DNA of 14,656 nt, from assembly GCA_002391185.1 (NCBI GenBank), contig DGRY01000003.1:1-14656 (forward strand). The letters run 5' to 3'. The first letter of the stretch is position 1, and each line of letters starts with the position of its first letter. The position numbers were made by a program, and so were the translations under genes. The notes under the pieces are model-generated. The model did not search any database. It saw only the letters and a program-made list of their open reading frames with translations, and was not told where the DNA came from. The stretch comes from Prevotella sp. UBA4376 (lineage in GTDB: Bacteria; Bacteroidota; Bacteroidia; Bacteroidales; Bacteroidaceae). Shown here piece after piece: positions 1 to 6,669 of this stretch.

Positions 1-16
1 TTCACTCGCTTTTTAG

Positions 17-24
17 TATCTTTG
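17..24 (+). promoter_or_regulatory. Bacteroidetes -7 promoter element of the TPR gene
   Basis: TATCTTTG matches the Bacteroidetes -7 consensus TAnnTTTG and lies 26 bases before the ATG at 51. The matching -33 element would fall at or before the window edge and cannot be judged. Confidence 0.6.
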
Positions 25-50
25 CCTTAAATTCAATAAAAAATACAACT

Positions 51-572
51 ATGTCTTTAGAAAAAAATCAAAGCAACTCTCCTGAGTATTATCTTGCTCA
101 AGCTCAGACTGCTAACAAAAAAAACGACATCATCAGCATAATAGCCATGACGAGCAAGTGTATTGCCCTTTGTGAGCAGAATACAGATCAGATGCAAGAA
201 GAAAAAAATACACTTACAACAGCTTATATTCTTCGTGCAAATACTCTATTAAAAATGGGCGATACGACTGGAGCAGAAAAAGATCTTAACCAACTTCTCG
301 CTATTACCAACAATAAAGAGACAGAAGATATTCTTATGCTTCAAGGACGCATTCTTGCAAGAAAAGGCAATCACAAAGAGGCTATCGAATACTTCAACAA
401 AATTATAGTCAACAACTCCTCTGCAATAGAAGCGTTGCGTGAACGCGGAGCCAGCTATCTTGCTACCGGAGACAGAATTAAAGCCACTGAGGATGCAGAA
501 CGCATAATGACACTCAGTCCTGACAAAGTGAAAGCCGTTTCGGGCGATTTCAAGGGAGAGGGCACAGACTAA
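51..572 (+). CDS. Tetratricopeptide repeat protein
   Basis: A 173-residue protein made almost wholly of TPR-like helix pairs, at roughly residues 13-46, 57-88, 94-127 and 128-161. The last three show the small/large residue pattern of the repeat (A-x-x-L-x-x-G, then A-x-x-x-x-x-x-I/L, as in residues 97-118 and 131-152). There is no signal peptide or membrane segment, so it is probably cytoplasmic, and TPR arrays usually act as protein-binding scaffolds. The partner cannot be told from the sequence. It is transcribed alone: a TAnnTTTG element lies upstream and a terminator overlaps the stop codon. The ATG at 51 is the first start after the promoter; no clear Shine-Dalgarno sequence is present, as is common in this phylum. 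The TPR assignment is firm and the specific role is unknown. Confidence 0.85.
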   Translation: MSLEKNQSNSPEYYLAQAQTANKKNDIISIIAMTSKCIALCEQNTDQMQEEKNTLTTAYILRANTLLKMGDTTGAEKDLNQLLAITNNKETEDILMLQGRILARKGNHKEAIEYFNKIIVNNSSAIEALRERGASYLATGDRIKATEDAERIMTLSPDKVKAVSGDFKGEGTD

Positions 573-593
573 AGTGCTTGTCTCTCTTTTTTT
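556..593 (+). terminator. Intrinsic terminator of the TPR gene, overlapping its stop codon
   Basis: GAGAG (556-560) pairs with CTCTC (582-586) and GCAC (562-565) with GTGC (574-577), separated by a small asymmetric internal loop. Seven T follow directly (587-593). The stop codon lies in the hairpin loop. Confidence 0.6.
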
Positions 594-640
594 CATAACA
601 CATTCAATACTAAACAAGCCACCGAATAAAAGTTTTTTCG

Positions 641-696
641 TGTTATCGCACACAACAAACAGGGCAAAAATACACTAAAAAATGTGTCCGATAACA
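641..696. repeat. Inverted repeat TGTTATCG(N)ACACA upstream of the ncRNA promoter
   Basis: TGTTATCGCACACA (641-654) and TGTGTCCGATAACA (683-696) are inverted copies matching at 13 of 14 positions, 28 bases apart. The right arm ends 22 bases before the -33 element at 719. A further CGATAACA lies at 854-861 inside the transcribed region. It could be an operator or part of an RNA structure; the sequence does not decide this. Confidence 0.5.
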
Positions 697-718
697 ATGT
701 TAATAAATGTTTAATTAC

Positions 719-749
719 TTGGAACTTATTATACCTTTTATTAGATTTG
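719..749 (+). promoter_or_regulatory. Bacteroidetes-type promoter with no ORF downstream
   Basis: TTG (719-721), a 20-base spacer, then TAGATTTG (742-749) fits the Bacteroidetes consensus. No rightward gene follows before the leftward gene that ends at 1240, so the promoter most likely drives a non-coding RNA. Confidence 0.65.
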
Positions 750-754
750 CAGCA

Positions 755-960
755 AATAAAGTTCTTTATCTGTCATAAGCGTAGGACAATATAAACCTCA
801 GAAGGGTTCTGTGCATTAAGCGTTTCACTAACAACAAGTTATACAAAAATATACGATAACAGCTCAGAGCACCGGACGAGGGGAAGATACCTCCCGGTGA
901 CTCTGAGGACTATGCAATATATATCCGCTGATACAAAGCCCCAACAAGACTAACAAATGT
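755..960 (+). ncRNA. Structured non-coding RNA, candidate 6S-like RNA
   Basis: The promoter at 719-749 predicts transcription from about 755. The transcript contains an unusually strong arm: CTCAGAG (863-869) with CTCTGAG (901-907), CACCGG (870-875) with CCGGTG (894-899), and GAGG (878-881) with CCTC (890-893), giving 17 pairs with one 2-nt and one 1-nt bulge and an 8-nt loop. A second hairpin is CAGAA-GGG-TTCTG (799-811). CCTCAGA (796-802) is also complementary to TCTGAGG (902-908), so two folds compete. Weaker pairing of the region near 768-792 with 918-933 would close a long rod. A strong promoter, no ORF, about 200 nt and a rod-like fold suggest 6S RNA (Bacteroidetes have a 6S-Flavo family), but this is inference. 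It lacks the hallmarks I know of SRP RNA, tmRNA and RNase P RNA. The 3' end is uncertain. Confidence 0.5.
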
Positions 961-1120
961 CAACTATCAGAACATTATAACGTATAATATATTGAAATTT
1001 TATCTCTCTTTAAAAACGTAATAATTTATTTTCGCAATTTAAGCTACAAGTTTTTTCAATGGGTTGAAAATTAGTAAAAGGAGAAAAGACATTCAGGTTT
1101 TATTCTTTAGACGTGAGTCT
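961..1120. other. AT-rich spacer, no feature seen
   Basis: This stretch lies between the candidate ncRNA and the terminator of the leftward operon. It holds short AT-rich open frames without family resemblance, and no convincing hairpin. The 3' end of the ncRNA may fall here, for example near the T-rich stretch at 997-1014. Confidence 0.4.
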
Positions 1121-1162
1121 ATTAAAAACAATAAGCGTTGCAAGATCCTCTTGCAACGCTTA
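1121..1162 (-). terminator. Intrinsic terminator of the nfeD-like/SPFH/epimerase-like operon
   Basis: A perfect 14-bp stem, 1132-1145 with 1149-1162, closes a 3-nt loop. Read on the minus strand it is followed by TTGTTTTTAAT. It lies about 80 bases past the stop of the last gene of the operon. Confidence 0.8.
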
Positions 1163-1239
1163 ATTATTATAAGCTTTCATCCACACCCCTCCTCGACACT
1201 TTTCACGAAGAACAGCATGCAGAAGGGCAAAGAAAGATT

Positions 1240-2367
1240 TTATTGACTGATAATCTGGAGGATACGCTCAGCTGTTCGTCCATCCCATCTATCAGGAATG
1301 GCGCTCTTCTTCCATTCTCCATGACACATCTCGTCTGTAGCTTTTGCCAGCAAATCTGGGTCTTCACCTACAAGAACATTAGTACCCACCTTTACTGTCT
1401 CTATATGCTCAGTATAACTATTCAAGGTGATGCAAGGCACCTGATTAAATGTTGCCTCTTCAGCTACATTTCCACTATCGGTAATAATACCAGCAGCATG
1501 AGCAGTAAGATAAGAGAACTGAAGATAGTTCAAAGGTTCAACAATATTAAATAATGAAGGATGCTGACTATCACGAACAATCTTTTCCACTACCTTTGCT
1601 GCATCAGGACGCAAAGGAGCTATAATAGTCATGGTTACATCATCACAGCCACGAATAACAGCCTCAACAAGATTACGCAGTTTCTGTTCATCACCAATAA
1701 GAGCTTTGCGATTCAAGGTGAACACAATGTAAGGATAACGCCGTCCCTCAGCAATATGAGGAATAAGAGCATTTATCTTGTCGGGTAAAACAGCTTTCTC
1801 TATGCGGTCGTGATTATAACGAAGATTATCCATCAGGATATTTCCCACCATATATACCTTGCTCAGTTCAGCTCCTTCTTTATTGGCGATAGAATTATTA
1901 CTAATACCTGCTGTAAAGAGAATGTCACTCAAACCATCTATAACAAGACGATTTATCTCCTTAGGCATCGTAATGTCAAAAGAACGTGTGCCAGCAGCAA
2001 TATGTGCGAGCAATATGCCCTGCTTCTTTGTTACAATAGCTGTTGCCATTGTTGAAGCTAAGTCATCTACAACTATTACAGCATCAACAGGATTCTCCTG
2101 CAAATACTTTTCAAACTTGGCCATCACAAGACCAGTCAATTCGTTTAGATTCTGACTATCTGCCCCCAGAAAAACATCCGGGCGTTTAATATCAAGATCA
2201 TCAAAGAGAGAGTTCTCCAATGTTGCATCATTCTCAGCTCCAGTATAGATGAGTTGATAATCTACTGAGGCAAACTTAACATTCTCACGCTTGCCGTCAA
2301 GAACTCTTATGATTGGCGCCACCTTGATAAAATTAGGGCGTGCACCGCATACGATTGCTAATTTCAT
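1240..2367 (-). CDS. Divergent WecB-like UDP-N-acetylglucosamine 2-epimerase family protein
   Basis: The 375 residues have the two-Rossmann GT-B layout and landmarks of non-hydrolysing UDP-GlcNAc 2-epimerases (WecB/MnaA), which make UDP-ManNAc for surface polysaccharides: GARPNFIKVAP (8-18), MPKEINR (134-140), VGN (174-176), TDSGNVAEEA (296-305) and YTEHIETV (318-325). The catalytic positions of E. coli WecB are mostly changed. D95 is kept (D102), but E117 of HVEAG is A124 (HIAAG), E131 of PEE is K136 (PKE), and H213 of HRREN is N219 (NRKAL). The usual TGQHYD is TGAEND (42-47). Fold membership is secure; ordinary epimerase activity is doubtful, and it may be a lost-activity, regulatory or new-substrate paralogue. 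It starts 8 bases after the SPFH gene, so it is co-transcribed with it. Confidence 0.8.
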   Translation of the reverse strand: MKLAIVCGARPNFIKVAPIIRVLDGKRENVKFASVDYQLIYTGAENDATLENSLFDDLDIKRPDVFLGADSQNLNELTGLVMAKFEKYLQENPVDAVIVVDDLASTMATAIVTKKQGILLAHIAAGTRSFDITMPKEINRLVIDGLSDILFTAGISNNSIANKEGAELSKVYMVGNILMDNLRYNHDRIEKAVLPDKINALIPHIAEGRRYPYIVFTLNRKALIGDEQKLRNLVEAVIRGCDDVTMTIIAPLRPDAAKVVEKIVRDSQHPSLFNIVEPLNYLQFSYLTAHAAGIITDSGNVAEEATFNQVPCITLNSYTEHIETVKVGTNVLVGEDPDLLAKATDEMCHGEWKKSAIPDRWDGRTAERILQIISQ

Positions 2368-2375
2368 TAATATTT

Positions 2376-3323
2376 TTATTTGAATAATTCCTTTATTCCA
2401 CCCAAACTGCCCAGCATGTTACTTGCCTCGTATGGCAAGAACACAGTCTTAGTCTTGTCACCTTGAGCAAGCTGCTCCATCATCTGGATATAGTTTTTAG
2501 CCAACAGATAGTTAGCAGGGTTACTGCTCTGTCCCACAGCCTGAGTAATCTGGTCAATAGCTCTTGCTTCTGCCTCAGCCTTACGAATTCGAGCTGTTGC
2601 TTCACCTTCTGCAAGTAGAATAGCTTTTTGCTTTTCAGCCTCAGCACGGTTAATCTTTGCAGCTTTCTCACCCTCAGACTGAAGAATCTGAGCCTGCTTG
2701 TTACCCTCGCTTGTGAGAATAGTAGCACGTTTATCACGTTCTGCCTGCATCTGCTTCTCCATAGCCTGCAACACACTTGATGGTGGAATAATATCCTGTA
2801 ACTCTACTCGGTTAACCTTGATACCCCACTTATTGGTTGCATCATCAAGCACACCACGCAACTTTGTATTGATTGTATCACGACTGGTAAGTGTCTGATC
2901 AAGTTCCATTTCACCAATAATATTACGCAGAGTGGTCTGTGTGAGTTTCTCTATAGCGTTTGGAAGATTATTGATTTCGTAAACAGCCTTGAATGGGTCA
3001 ACAATCTGAAAATACAACAAGGCATTGATTTCCATCTGAATATTATCCTTGGTGATAACATTCTGACGGTCAAAGTCATACACCTGCTCACGAAGATCGA
3101 TAGAATTAGAATAAACATATCGTCCATTCTTCAAAGTAACCATTTCCTTTGCACGATCTATGAAAGGAATGATAATGTTGATACCAGGCTTCAAGGTAGC
3201 ATAATACTTTCCAAGACGCTCAATAATCTGTGTTTCACTCTGAGAAATGATAACAATAGTCTTCTTTACAAAAATCAAAGCAAGGAAGACAAGGGCTATT
3301 AGTACGTAAGTTATAACTGACAT
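2376..3323 (-). CDS. SPFH/band-7 (stomatin, QmcA-like) membrane protein
   Basis: A 315-residue member of the SPFH/prohibitin family. One N-terminal membrane segment (about residues 4-19) is followed by the band-7 domain (about 22-180), which includes QSETQIIERLGKYYATLKPG (28-47) and the NVITKDN-type segment near residue 90. A long charged coiled coil (about 185-265) has repeated AEAEKQKAILLAEGEA-like stretches. Such proteins form large oligomeric rings that organise membrane microdomains and often control membrane proteases. The gene directly upstream encodes an NfeD-like partner, the standard pairing for this family (compare E. coli ybbK-ybbJ). The upstream gap is 40 bases. The start is well placed because the membrane segment begins right after the ATG. 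Confidence 0.92.
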   Translation of the reverse strand: MSVITYVLIALVFLALIFVKKTIVIISQSETQIIERLGKYYATLKPGINIIIPFIDRAKEMVTLKNGRYVYSNSIDLREQVYDFDRQNVITKDNIQMEINALLYFQIVDPFKAVYEINNLPNAIEKLTQTTLRNIIGEMELDQTLTSRDTINTKLRGVLDDATNKWGIKVNRVELQDIIPPSSVLQAMEKQMQAERDKRATILTSEGNKQAQILQSEGEKAAKINRAEAEKQKAILLAEGEATARIRKAEAEARAIDQITQAVGQSSNPANYLLAKNYIQMMEQLAQGDKTKTVFLPYEASNMLGSLGGIKELFK

Positions 3324-3363
3324 AGTTTTTTATTTTTAGTTATTAAAGATTTAATTGATTATT

Positions 3364-3819
3364 TTATTCTTCAACCAAGCATACGGTAACAACAATGCTA
3401 TTTCGGCTAATAATCTTAACCTGTTTACCTTCAGAAATTTCATTACCGTCGTCGCTCAAAGCACGCCAGCAATCGCCGTCTATCTTAACATAACCAGGCT
3501 TGTCGGTTTTTATAGCCTCAACAACTTCACCAACACGACCTATCAAGGCATCGGCATTACTCTCGCGCTCTTCGCCACCCTTGTGCAGGACTTTTAGCAA
3601 TCTTGGGCGAATAAGCCAGATGCTCAATACAGAACATATAGCCCACACTACCACCTGCAGCCAAAAAGAGGTTCCTGCAAGAGAAGGAACTATAGCTGCA
3701 AGAGCACCTATTGCAAAACAAGTGATAAAGAAATCACCTGAGCTCAACTCCAATATCAAACACGCAAACATGATGATAGTCCAGAGGAGCCATAAATTTT
3801 CTAAAATGTAGTTTAGCAT
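3364..3819 (-). CDS. NfeD-like (YbbJ-type) membrane protein
   Basis: The 151-residue protein has hydrophobic segments at about residues 8-26, 29-48 and 52-70, then a soluble C-terminal OB-fold-like domain (about 90-150) with IGRVGEVVEAI, PGYVKIDGDCWRA and GKQVKIIS-type strands typical of short NfeD proteins. These short forms lack the ClpP-like protease domain of long NfeD proteins. They are thought to bind SPFH oligomers and support their assembly at the inner membrane, which fits the SPFH gene just downstream. It is first in the operon. No clear TAnnTTTG promoter is seen directly upstream, where the sequence is repeat-filled (3820-4044), so the promoter may lie within that repeat array or the operon may read through from the M48 gene. 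Confidence 0.88.
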   Translation of the reverse strand: MLNYILENLWLLWTIIMFACLILELSSGDFFITCFAIGALAAIVPSLAGTSFWLQVVVWAICSVLSIWLIRPRLLKVLHKGGEERESNADALIGRVGEVVEAIKTDKPGYVKIDGDCWRALSDDGNEISEGKQVKIISRNSIVVTVCLVEE

Positions 3820-4044
3820 AATAATAAATTAAAATGTAAATATTGAAAGAATGAAAAATTGAAAGATTAAAAAGCGCTTTGCGCTTCATTTCTTCCCGTT
3901 GGTCAGAGTAACTCTTCAATATTACTTCCTTCGCTGATTGTTTGCACCAACTGCGCTAACAGCAAACGCTCAGTCAGTGATAATTTTCAATATTCAATCT
4001 TCAATATTCAATAGCGAAGTTTACTTCGCGCTGGGAGGGGTCTT
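3820..4044. repeat. Intergenic repeat mosaic between the M48 and NfeD-like genes
   Basis: The gap is filled with interspersed modules. They are: a 22-nt stretch (3834-3855) identical to 14510-14531; a mini-hairpin AAGCGC-TTT-GCGCTT (3872-3886) within a 20-mer (3871-3890) identical to 13777-13796; a 24-nt module (3900-3923) matching 13205-13228 with one change; a composite hairpin element on the minus strand (3922-3980); runs of TTCAATATTCAAT-like sequence (3986-4012); and a hairpin GCGAAGT-TT-ACTTCGC (4014-4029). No gene is visible. Confidence 0.75.
3922..3980 (-). repeat. Composite hairpin element, copy A
   Basis: Read on the minus strand: TCACTGACTGAGC (3980-3968), then a 28-nt hairpin (3967-3940) with outer stem GTTTGC/GCAAAC, internal loop TGT/GT, inner stem TAGC/GTTG and loop GCA, then AATCAGCGAAGGAAGTAA (3939-3922). 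Every module sits at the same spacing as in the copies near 13231 and 14531. Confidence 0.8.
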
Positions 4045-4929
4045 TTATTTCTTTTTCTTCTTTGTGGTTGACTTCTTTGTGGTTGACTTCTTTGTTTTTG
4101 TAGTAGAAGTTACTACAGCTGGCTTATAATATTTCTTTGCTTCGGGCAACCACTTATTGATGTTGGCAATACGTGTTGCGTCAGAAGGATGATCGCTAAA
4201 CAGTTCAGAAGTGTTATTTTTTGAACTTGCAGCCATGCGTTGCCAGAAAGAAACAGCAACAGAAGGGTCATAACCAGCCATAGCAGAAAGGATAAGACCA
4301 ATATAATCAGCCTCCGACTCATTATCACGACTGTATTTTAAATTCTTGAATGAGAAATACTGACCTGCCACAGCTGTGGCTGTTTGGGTAATACCCTGAT
4401 CAACACCCAAAGCACCCAGCACAGCAGCTCCTGCTTGTGTACCATACTGCTGACGATATTTCTTGCTCAACTGCTCAGCACTATGCTTAGCTACAGCATG
4501 AGCAATCTCATGTCCCAAAACAATAGCTAAAGAAGCCTCGTTCTGAGTAACGGGAAGCAGTCCCTCGTAAACAACAATCTTACCACCAGGCATACAGAAA
4601 GCATTCACCTGCTTGTCGGCAACAAGATTAAACTCCCAGCTATAGTTCTTAACATCAGCCTCCATACCATTGTTCTTTAGGTATGTTTCCACAGCATTAG
4701 CCAGTTTCTTGCCAACACGTGTAACCATTGCGGTATTAGCTGCATTAGTTGATTTCTTGGCACTTGCCATATACTGAGTGTATTCCTTTGTAGAAAGGCT
4801 CAACACTTCTTCATCTGATACCAGTAAGTTGTGCTTACGACCTGAGATTGGAACTGTCGATGTAGTGCCACATGCAGAAAGCATTAACACTCCTGCAACC
4901 AAAAGCATTAAAAGGTTTTTCTTTTTCAT
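4045..4929 (-). CDS. M48-family zinc metallopeptidase lipoprotein
   Basis: A 294-residue secreted lipoprotein. The signal peptide ends in the lipobox LSAC, with C20 as the likely lipidated residue. The peptidase core has the HExxH zinc motif HEIAH (140-144) and a third ligand E204 in ESEAD (204-208), with PGGKIVVYEGLL (114-125) upstream, as in the YcaL/LoiP/BepA-type M48 peptidases that do envelope protein quality control. The C-terminus (277-294) is a lysine/threonine tail encoded by a 15-bp tandem repeat; similar tails are not a general feature of the family. It stands alone, divergent from the fucosidase gene, with a TAnnTTTG element upstream. The activity assignment is strong; its natural substrates are unknown. 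The start fits a proper signal peptide. Confidence 0.9.
   Translation of the reverse strand: MKKKNLLMLLVAGVLMLSACGTTSTVPISGRKHNLLVSDEEVLSLSTKEYTQYMASAKKSTNAANTAMVTRVGKKLANAVETYLKNNGMEADVKNYSWEFNLVADKQVNAFCMPGGKIVVYEGLLPVTQNEASLAIVLGHEIAHAVAKHSAEQLSKKYRQQYGTQAGAAVLGALGVDQGITQTATAVAGQYFSFKNLKYSRDNESEADYIGLILSAMAGYDPSVAVSFWQRMAASSKNNTSELFSDHPSDATRIANINKWLPEAKKYYKPAVVTSTTKTKKSTTKKSTTKKKKK
4057..4095. repeat. 15-bp tandem repeat encoding the KKSTT tail of the M48 peptidase
   Basis: About 2.6 copies of CTTCTTTGTGGTTGA (plus strand) encode repeated KKSTT units. Perfect tandem units of this kind can change copy number by slippage; being 15 bp, they would keep the reading frame. Confidence 0.8.
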
Positions 4930-4958
4930 ATATACTATACATATATTTAGTTCTATTG

Positions 4959-4966
4959 CAAAGTTA
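4959..4966 (-). promoter_or_regulatory. Bacteroidetes -7 promoter element of the M48 gene
   Basis: TAACTTTG on the minus strand, about 30 bases before the ATG. The only nearby TTTG (in CACTTTGTG) is 25 bases upstream, longer than the usual 19-21, so the -33 element is weak or absent. Confidence 0.55.
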
Positions 4967-5041
4967 CCATTTTTTTTAATTCTTCATCGCACAAAGTGAG
5001 AATAATTCCTCATTCAACACTAAAAATTCCACTTTTTATAT

Positions 5042-5049
5042 TATCTTTG
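5042..5049 (+). promoter_or_regulatory. Bacteroidetes -7 promoter element of the fucosidase gene
   Basis: TATCTTTG lies 41 bases before the ATG at 5091, divergent from the M48 promoter. No clear -33 TTTG is present at the normal spacing, which could mean that expression depends on an activator. Confidence 0.55.
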
Positions 5050-5090
5050 CAACATTATCAACGAAATTTCTAACAACAAAACCTAACAAA

Positions 5091-6461
5091 ATGAGAAAAA
5101 CTATTCTGGCTATAACAGCCGCTATCATGTTTAGCGCAAATGCTATGGCACAGGGAGACGTTTACGAACGTTCAAAAATCTATGAATGGCCAACCGACAA
5201 ACAGGTGGTAGAAAAACTTCATCAATGGCAAGACCTCAAGTTTGGAGTTCTTTTCCATTGGGGACTTTACGCTGTTCCTGGCATTGTGGAATCATGGTCC
5301 ATTTGTGATGAGGACTGGATTACACGCGACACAACAATGACCTATCAGCAATACAAAGATTGGTATTGGGGACAAGCCGACAAATTCAATCCAACAGAAT
5401 TCAACCCTGAGCAATGGGCAAGCGTTATGAGCGATGCTGGTATGAAATACATGATTTTCACAACAAAGCATCACGATGGATTCTGCATGTTTGATAGTAA
5501 ATATACTGATTTCAGCATAGCACATCACGCTTTCAAATACAACCCACGTCGCGATGTACTTAAATATGTCAACGAAGCTTTCCGTAAGAAAAACTTCATG
5601 ATTGGTACATATTTCTCAAAACCCGACTGGCATTCACAAGACTATTGGTGGGATGTGTATCCAACAAAGCGTGGACGCAACGTTAACTACGATGTGAAGA
5701 AATGGCCTTGGCGCTGGAACGCATATAAAGAGTTCACCTACAACCAGATGAACGAGATACTATCCCGTTATGGCAAAGTTGACATTCTATGGATGGACGG
5801 CGGATGGGTGTGCAAAGAAAACAATCAAGACATCGACATGCCACATATTGCCGAAATGGCTCGCCGCAATCAGCCTGGTATAATAATGGTTGACCGCACC
5901 ATTCACGGTCCATACGAAAACTACCAAACACCAGAGCGCACCATTCCTGAAACACAGCTCAACTACCCATGGGAAAGTTGCATTCCACTATCCAACGACT
6001 GGGGCTACGTTAAGCACCCTACATGGAAATCGCCAGAGAAGGTTATCAACACCCTCATCGAGATTGTGGCAAAGGGAGGCAATCTTGTTCTTGGTGTAGG
6101 CCCTACCCCACAAGGAACAATTCAGCCCGAAGCTGTTGAGCGTCTTAACGCAATAGGTAAATGGTTGAAGAAGAATGGACGTGCCATCTACAACACCACA
6201 ACAACAAAGAATTATCATTCAGGTAATGTGTGGTTCACAGCAAGCAAAGACAACAAGCACCTATATGGTATATATATGCTTCCTGAAGGCGAAAAGCTTC
6301 CTGAAAGCATAACATGGCAGGGAAACCTTCCTAAGAAAGGTGCAAAGATAAAGATTCTTGCTAATGGCAAGAGCGTAAAGCCAACAGTAAACGGCAACAA
6401 CGTAACCGTGAAGCTACCAGCAGGTTTGCCTCAGCAGTCGGTTGCATTCGAAGTTAAATAA
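5091..6461 (+). CDS. GH29 alpha-L-fucosidase, secreted
   Basis: A 456-residue protein with a signal peptide (about residues 1-20, ending AMA-Q) and a GH29 (beta/alpha)8 domain. Visible landmarks are FGVLFHWGLYAVPG (51-64), KHHDGFCMF (126-134), the WMDGGW strand (234-239), which carries the catalytic nucleophile D236, and GGNLVLGVGP (329-338). The acid/base is probably E295 of PWESC, though E282 or E287 cannot be excluded. A small beta-sandwich domain follows from about residue 370. The enzyme releases alpha-L-fucose from glycans in the periplasm or at the surface, as expected for gut or oral Bacteroidales feeding on mucin or milk-type glycans. It is a single-gene unit with its own promoter and terminator. 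No SusC/SusD genes are nearby, so this is not a classical polysaccharide utilisation locus. The linkage preference is unknown. Confidence 0.93.
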   Translation: MRKTILAITAAIMFSANAMAQGDVYERSKIYEWPTDKQVVEKLHQWQDLKFGVLFHWGLYAVPGIVESWSICDEDWITRDTTMTYQQYKDWYWGQADKFNPTEFNPEQWASVMSDAGMKYMIFTTKHHDGFCMFDSKYTDFSIAHHAFKYNPRRDVLKYVNEAFRKKNFMIGTYFSKPDWHSQDYWWDVYPTKRGRNVNYDVKKWPWRWNAYKEFTYNQMNEILSRYGKVDILWMDGGWVCKENNQDIDMPHIAEMARRNQPGIIMVDRTIHGPYENYQTPERTIPETQLNYPWESCIPLSNDWGYVKHPTWKSPEKVINTLIEIVAKGGNLVLGVGPTPQGTIQPEAVERLNAIGKWLKKNGRAIYNTTTTKNYHSGNVWFTASKDNKHLYGIYMLPEGEKLPESITWQGNLPKKGAKIKILANGKSVKPTVNGNNVTVKLPAGLPQQSVAFEVK

Positions 6462-6498
6462 AAGACCCCTCCTAACCTCCCCTCCAGAGGGGAGGAAT
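6456..6498 (+). repeat. G/C-tract palindromic repeat beginning at the fucosidase stop codon
   Basis: A 17-nt stretch (6456-6472) containing the TAA stop is identical to the reverse complement of 4034-4050, at the stop of the M48 gene. It runs into the hairpin CCCCTCCAGAGGGGAGGAAT (6479-6498), whose exact reverse complement lies at 6675-6694 at the end of fmt. Confidence 0.75.
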
Positions 6499-6561
6499 TC
6501 AACCTTGCTGAAAGGCATGGTTACATTTTATAACGGAAAGCAAGTTATTGATTAATAAAAT

Positions 6562-6601
6562 GCCTCTTGTAGATTGATAATTTCTACAAGAGGCTTTTTT
6601 T
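6562..6601 (+). terminator. Intrinsic terminator after the fucosidase gene, possibly bidirectional
   Basis: GCCTCTTGTAGA (6562-6573) pairs perfectly with TCTACAAGAGGC (6583-6594) around a 9-nt loop, followed by seven T. On the minus strand the stem is followed by ATTTTATTAAT, so it may also stop leftward transcripts from fmt. Confidence 0.88.
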
Positions 6602-6669
6602 GTATTCTTAAAGTTCTGTATATGCTTCTTAAGTATAGCCAGCTTGTTTGTGCAATACTTCTAAGCAAG

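Noticed and set aside
249..653. Minus-strand open frame opposite the TPR gene
   Set aside because: It is antisense to the TPR repeats and their terminator, and the protein is unlike any family I know.
861..910. SRP RNA, tRNA or tmRNA at the strong hairpin
   Set aside because: The loop lacks the SRP GGAAGG/AGCAGCC pattern, there is no tRNA cloverleaf or T-loop, and no tmRNA tag frame is visible.
1138..1554. Plus-strand open frame opposite the epimerase-like gene
   Set aside because: It overlaps the terminator stem and the antisense of a recognisable gene, with low-complexity composition and no promoter.
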